From NCBI GenBank assembly GCA_022768945.1, contig JALEKY010000044.1, forward strand, positions 1 through 53,558: DNA of 53,558 nucleotides. Reading direction: 5' to 3'. The position numbers and the translations under genes are program-made. Below, in pieces: positions 49,392-53,558 of the stretch (positions are counted from its first letter, which is position 1; every line of letters begins with the position of its first letter). A model generated the notes under the pieces. It had not been told where the DNA came from. It did not search any database and saw only the letters and a list, made by a program, of their open reading frames with translations. The DNA comes from Christensenellaceae bacterium. GTDB taxonomy: Bacteria; Bacillota; Clostridia; Christensenellales; Borkfalkiaceae.

Positions 49392-49931
49392 TCAAAACAA
49401 TAAAGAAAACAGTCTTTTATAAGCCGATACTTTCCTTACGTAATTTCTCGTTTCCGGATACGGAATAACGGAAAGATTTTCTCCGTCTTCGGAATAATCT
49501 TTGTGTTTAAGCCATTCGCGAACTTTCCCTTCGCCTGCGTTGTAAGCCGCGTAAACGGTTCCGTCCGAGTAAAATTTGTTTTTGAGATAACGTAGATAAA
49601 AGCAGCCGAAGCGAATGTTTGTGCGTTCGTCGTAGAGATTGTATTTGTCGATGCCCGAAAGCCGTGCTATGAAATCGGCTGTTTCCGGCATAATCTGCAT
49701 AAGACCTGTCGCGCCTTCTCTGGATTTCGCGTTCGGGTTGAAGTTGCTCTCGGCTTTTATAATAGCGGCTACTTCGTTTTTATCTAAACCGTAAGCTGAA
49801 GAATACTCGTTTATAAACGTGCGGCAACGAAAGTATCCCGAAAAGCCGTAAATAAAGAAGAACGAAAATAAGACTGTCGCCGCCGCTATGAATATATAGA
49901 ATAAAGAATTAAATATTTTTTTGTATTTCAC
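49392..49931 (-). CDS. Lytic transglycosylase (SLT domain)
   Basis: One TM segment, then DKNEVAAIIKAESNFNPNAKSREGATGLMQIMPETADFIAR...VYAAYNAGEGKVREWL; GTG start overlapping coaE. Confidence 0.92.
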   Translation of the reverse strand: MKYKKIFNSLFYIFIAAATVLFSFFFIYGFSGYFRCRTFINEYSSAYGLDKNEVAAIIKAESNFNPNAKSREGATGLMQIMPETADFIARLSGIDKYNLYDERTNIRFGCFYLRYLKNKFYSDGTVYAAYNAGEGKVREWLKHKDYSEDGENLSVIPYPETRNYVRKVSAYKRLFSLLF

Positions 49932-50505
49932 CGATAAGCTCTGCCGTTTTATTTTTCAGAGAAATCAAATCCCCGTCGTTATATAATACAGTATGCCCGA
50001 TTGGCGAAAAATCTTCATAGTTTATTTGATTTTCCATTCTTTTTTGCACTTCGGCGGAAGATAATCCGTCGCGCGCGCAAACTGAATTTATTCGTTTATC
50101 TTTGTCGCGAACTACAATTACGACTCTGTCGAAAAAACTTTGATAGTTCCCCTCGAAGAGAAGAGGAACTTCCGAGAAAGAGACACCGTCGCATTTTTCC
50201 GCCTCGGAAAGAAGCTCCTTCATGATAAGCGGGTGAGTGTATTCTTCCAGCTCTTTTTTGAGCGATTTATCTGTGAAAACTTTGTCGGAAACCGCCTTTT
50301 TCGCGAGTAAAACGCCTTTTTCGGTTTTAATAGGAGGAGTTTTGCAAATGTCGGAAATTTTTAAAACCACCCTCTCGTCGAGAATTAGTTTTTTATAAAT
50401 TTCGTCGCACGAAAAAACGGGGAACCCGAGTTCTCCTATTATTTTTAAAACGGTACTTTTGCCGGAGCCTATACCGCCCGTAATCGCAACTTTATAGTTT
50501 TTCAT
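49909..50505 (-). CDS. coaE: Dephospho-CoA kinase
   Basis: KVAITGGIGSGKSTVLKIIGELGFPVFSCDEIY; FSEVPLLFEGNYQSFFDRVVIVV; adjacent to polA. Confidence 0.95.
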   Translation of the reverse strand: MKNYKVAITGGIGSGKSTVLKIIGELGFPVFSCDEIYKKLILDERVVLKISDICKTPPIKTEKGVLLAKKAVSDKVFTDKSLKKELEEYTHPLIMKELLSEAEKCDGVSFSEVPLLFEGNYQSFFDRVVIVVRDKDKRINSVCARDGLSSAEVQKRMENQINYEDFSPIGHTVLYNDGDLISLKNKTAELIGEIQKNI

Positions 50506-50520
50506 AAAAGCCTCGGTTTG

Positions 50521-53115
50521 TTATTTTGCTTCTGCAAGGTTTTTGCCGGAGTAAACGTCGGCTGTGAGCGGCACTGACAGTTTTGCCGCGCCTTCCATTT
50601 CTTCTTTTATAATTACTTCCACTTTTTCTTTTTCGGAGGAAAGAGTGTTTATTATGAGTTCGTCATGAATTTGCAGAATAAGTTTAGAAGAGAGATTTTC
50701 GTTTTTCAGTCTGTCATAAACTTTTATCATCGCTATTTTAATGATATCCGCGCTGCTGCCCTGAAGCGGCATATTCATTGCCGCGCGTTCGCTGAAAGAG
50801 CGGAGATTGAAGTTCGGAGAGTTAATGTCCCGAATATAGCGTTTTCTTCCGCAAAGAGTGGATACGTACCCGTTCTTTCTCGCAAATTCCACGTTAGAAT
50901 TCATATATTCTTTAACTTCGGGATAGTTTTCAAAGTATTTTGAGATGTAATCTTTCGCTTCTTTCGGGGAGCATTTGATGTTTTTCGCAAGTCCGTATTC
51001 GCTTATGCCGTAAATTATGCCGAAATTAACGGCTTTGGCTTTTCTTCTCATCTGGGGGGTAACGCTGTCGAGCGGCACTCCGAAAACGTGCGAAGCGGTC
51101 AGCGCGTGAATGTCGTCGCCGCGATTATATGCGGAAATAAGCTTTTCGCACTTGCTGAAATGTGCCAAAAGCCTGAGTTCGATTTGAGAATAGTCCGCGC
51201 CGACAAGTATATGGTCGGAGTCGGACGGGACGAAACATTCGCGAATTTCCTTTCCGTCCTCGTCTCGAACCGGTAAATTCTGTAAATTCGGTTCTTTGCT
51301 CGAAAGTCTGCCCGTAGTCGTCAGTGTTTGGTTGAAAACGGTATGGATAAGCCCCGTTTTTTTATCGATAAGCGGCTTGAACCCTTCGATGTAGGTGGAA
51401 TTGAGCTTGGAAACTTTTCTGTACTTGAGTATAAGAGGTATGATTTCGTGTTTGTCCGAAAGCTCTTCGAGTACTTCCGCCGAAGTCGACGGATTTTTTT
51501 TCTTTTTACCGTCCGACAAGTTCAACTTCTCGAAGAGAATATGCGAAAGCTGTTTGGGGGAGTTCGGGTTGAAGTTTTCTCCGGCAAGGCTCAGGATTTT
51601 TTCCGTAAGAGAAGCAATTTCTTTTTTGTATTTCTCATTGAGCTTTGAAAGCTTGTCCTCGTCTACTTTAAAACCTTCGTTTTCCATATCGAAAAGCACG
51701 TAAGACAGTGGAAGTTCGATGTCCTTATATAATTCGAACTGCCCGTTTTCTTTTAAAGATGATGTCAATATTTCGTGTAAACAGAATAAAGAGAAAGCCG
51801 GGTGCGATACGGGCAATTCTCTTTGATCGAAAGCCGTTTCCGCGTCATTTGCCGTCGAGTACGGATCTGCAATGTATTTTTGCAGCGAAACGTCGTCCGT
51901 ATATGCTTTTACGGAAACGCCGTATTCCGAGAGCATGTGGCGAACGTCTTTGCTCGAATAGAGAATGATTTTGTTGTTCTCGTTTTCCAAATGTTCTTTA
52001 AGCGTCTTAACGGCTTCGTCAAACGCATAGCCTTCGTCGAAAAAAGACTTTTTTATCGGAATAACGTATTCGTTGCCACATGAATAAAGGTGTATGTCGT
52101 CGCTGAAATATATTGCGGTTTGTTTTAAAAAAACGTCGTTAAGCTGCGATTTATCGGTTATATTGATTGTGCTTTGGTTTTTTTGAGAGTAATTCGCAGG
52201 GGCGTTTTCATTGTTGTAATCGTCGCCTGTCCGTGCGGCGGAAGAGCCTGCTTCGTCTTTTTCGAAAATATCTTTTTTGGAAAGATTTCGAAATTCGAGT
52301 TCTATAAACATTCTCTTTGCCGCATAGGGGAAAGGATAAGAGAATGTCATTTCGTCGAGAGTTTTATCTATCGCAACGTGTCTGTCTATTGTTGCGAGTT
52401 TTTTTGAAAGCAGACATAAGTCTTTCCCCGCAATAAGTTTTTCTTTAAGTTTACCCTTAACGTTTTCTATATTTTCATAAACTCCTTCAATCGTGCCGAA
52501 GTCAACCAAAAGACTTTTTGCCGTTTTTTCGCCCACGCCCGGTACGCCGGGGATATTGTCTGAACCGTCGCCCATAAGAGCCTTTAAATCGATAACTCTT
52601 AAAGGTGACGTAAGCTCTGTCTTTTCGGTGAAATTTTGCAGATCGAGAACGTCGAGATCGGATATTCCGCGCTTTGTAAAAAGAACAGAAACGTTTTCTC
52701 CGACGAGCTGAAACGAGTCTTTATCTCCCGTTACGATTTCCGTGTAAACGTCCTTGAAAGAATGTGAAAGCGTTCCTATGATGTCGTCTGCTTCTATGCC
52801 TGCTTGCTCGTATCTGCATATATTCAGCGCGTCGAGCGTTTTTTTCAATAAATCTACCTGAGGAACAAGATCTTCGGGCATTGGCTTGCGCGTGCCTTTG
52901 TACATATCGTACATTTTGTGCCTGAAAGTAGGCTCTTTCCTGTCAAACGCAACGAGAAGATAATCGGGCTTTTCGTCAGTAGTTAGTTTAAGAAGCATGT
53001 TTATAAACCCCATAACCGCGTTTGTGGGCGTTCCCGAAGAAGTGCTCATCGGCGGGGTAGCGTAGTAGGCTCTGTTAATAAGACTGTTGCCATCTATAAG
53101 AAGAAGTTTTTTCAT
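50521..53115 (-). CDS. polA: DNA polymerase I (5'-3' exonuclease plus polymerase; 3'-5' exonuclease motifs appear degenerate)
   Basis: ATG at 53115 (MKKLLLIDGNSLINRAYYATPPM); GDKDSFQLV; GDGSDNIPGVPGVGEKTA; DYSQIELRLLAHFS; RRKAKAVNFGIIYGISEYGLA; ILQIHDELI. The DxE Exo I motif is absent (AIYFSDDIHLYS). Confidence 0.96.
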   Translation of the reverse strand: MKKLLLIDGNSLINRAYYATPPMSTSSGTPTNAVMGFINMLLKLTTDEKPDYLLVAFDRKEPTFRHKMYDMYKGTRKPMPEDLVPQVDLLKKTLDALNICRYEQAGIEADDIIGTLSHSFKDVYTEIVTGDKDSFQLVGENVSVLFTKRGISDLDVLDLQNFTEKTELTSPLRVIDLKALMGDGSDNIPGVPGVGEKTAKSLLVDFGTIEGVYENIENVKGKLKEKLIAGKDLCLLSKKLATIDRHVAIDKTLDEMTFSYPFPYAAKRMFIELEFRNLSKKDIFEKDEAGSSAARTGDDYNNENAPANYSQKNQSTINITDKSQLNDVFLKQTAIYFSDDIHLYSCGNEYVIPIKKSFFDEGYAFDEAVKTLKEHLENENNKIILYSSKDVRHMLSEYGVSVKAYTDDVSLQKYIADPYSTANDAETAFDQRELPVSHPAFSLFCLHEILTSSLKENGQFELYKDIELPLSYVLFDMENEGFKVDEDKLSKLNEKYKKEIASLTEKILSLAGENFNPNSPKQLSHILFEKLNLSDGKKKKNPSTSAEVLEELSDKHEIIPLILKYRKVSKLNSTYIEGFKPLIDKKTGLIHTVFNQTLTTTGRLSSKEPNLQNLPVRDEDGKEIRECFVPSDSDHILVGADYSQIELRLLAHFSKCEKLISAYNRGDDIHALTASHVFGVPLDSVTPQMRRKAKAVNFGIIYGISEYGLAKNIKCSPKEAKDYISKYFENYPEVKEYMNSNVEFARKNGYVSTLCGRKRYIRDINSPNFNLRSFSERAAMNMPLQGSSADIIKIAMIKVYDRLKNENLSSKLILQIHDELIINTLSSEKEKVEVIIKEEMEGAAKLSVPLTADVYSGKNLAEAK

Positions 53116-53211
53116 CGCGCTGTCCTTATATAATAATATGTAGAATATTTGCGTCACGGGGCGTACATTCTTTACCCCTAAAAATTTTTTGTAAAAAACC
53201 GTTAAATTCTC

Positions 53212-53240
53212 TTGCAAAAACACTTCGAATGTGTTAATAT
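53212..53240 (+). promoter_or_regulatory. Putative tRNA promoter
   Basis: TTGCAA (53212-53217), 17-nt spacer, TAATAT (53235-53240). Confidence 0.5.
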
Positions 53241-53307
53241 AAGAAAGGTTTAAGGTTGTTTCGCATATTTAATTATAACAAACATTCCCTTAAAAATCAA
53301 CACTTTT

Positions 53308-53394
53308 GCCGGTGTGATGGAATTGGCAGACGTAGTGGACTCAAAATCCACCGGTAGCGATACCGTGCCGGTTCGAGTCCGGCCACCGGCACCA
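53308..53394 (+). tRNA. tRNA-Leu, anticodon CAA, CCA encoded
   Basis: Acceptor GCCGGTG/CACCGGC, discriminator A plus CCA; anticodon stem GTGGA-CTCAAAA-TCCAC; long variable arm; T-loop GGTTCGAGTCC. Confidence 0.97.
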
Positions 53395-53403
53395 AACAAG
53401 AAT

Positions 53404-53446
53404 AAAACGAACCCGAGAGAAAATCTTGAGTTCGTTTTGTTTTTTA
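53404..53446 (+). terminator. Intrinsic terminator after tRNA-Leu
   Basis: AAAACGAAC...GTTCGTTTT followed by gTTTTTTT. Confidence 0.75.
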
Positions 53447-53486
53447 CAAAAGATTATTTCGGTTTAAGTATTAAAATAGAATAATC

Positions 53487-53530
53487 ATAAAGTAAAAGGC
53501 GAGAAAGTTTTCTCGCCTTTTACTTTATGC
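53487..53530. terminator. Strong palindromic terminator-like hairpin at window end
   Basis: CATAAAGTAAAAGGCGAGAAAgttTTCTCGCCTTTTACTTTATG. Confidence 0.75.
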
Positions 53531-53558
53531 AACGCTTGCCGATGGTTTGAGCGTACCG

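Noticed and set aside
50521-53115. Unusual polA with degenerate 3'-5' exonuclease
   Set aside because: Loss of proofreading motifs is well known in many bacterial PolI proteins, so not reported as novel.
53116-53223. N-terminal extension of the polA ORF
   Set aside because: PolA homology begins at MKKLLLIDGNSLINRAYY; the upstream codons overlap the tRNA promoter region.

Overview
The window is a stretch of low-to-moderate GC Firmicutes-type chromosome, probably a gut Clostridia lineage. That placement is inferred from RqcH, a YlmC/YmxH-type PRC-barrel protein, split AcnX and a PocR/AraC regulator, and was not tested. It carries mostly housekeeping genes: rqcH, tig-clpP-clpX, topB, guaB, a fused ispDF, asd-lysC, trkA-trkH, pyrK-pyrD, coaE, polA and a tRNA-Leu(CAA). 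The accessory content is: (i) a 2627-aa Cys-rich lipoprotein with about 35 CxxC-type knuckles and internal tandem duplications; (ii) an Fe-S flavin enoate-reductase-like gene followed by a split aconitase X, behind a perfect TTGACA-N17-TATAAT promoter; (iii) a 168-bp, end-to-end self-complementary, TA-bounded MITE-like element just upstream of that promoter; (iv) a lipoprotein with an RsgI-middle-domain-like region but no SigI-binding segment; (v) a sugar locus with a GH127-like glycosidase, class II aldolase, fucose/arabinose-isomerase-like protein, FGGY kinase and two AraC-type regulators. I saw no CRISPR array, rRNA, prophage, transposase or recognisable defence system. The best candidates for undescribed biology are the OYE-AcnX gene pair, the MITE-like element, the possible clpP leader terminator and the isomerase-kinase-aldolase pathway. 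All coordinates and motif spacings were read by eye, with no database search or folding run.
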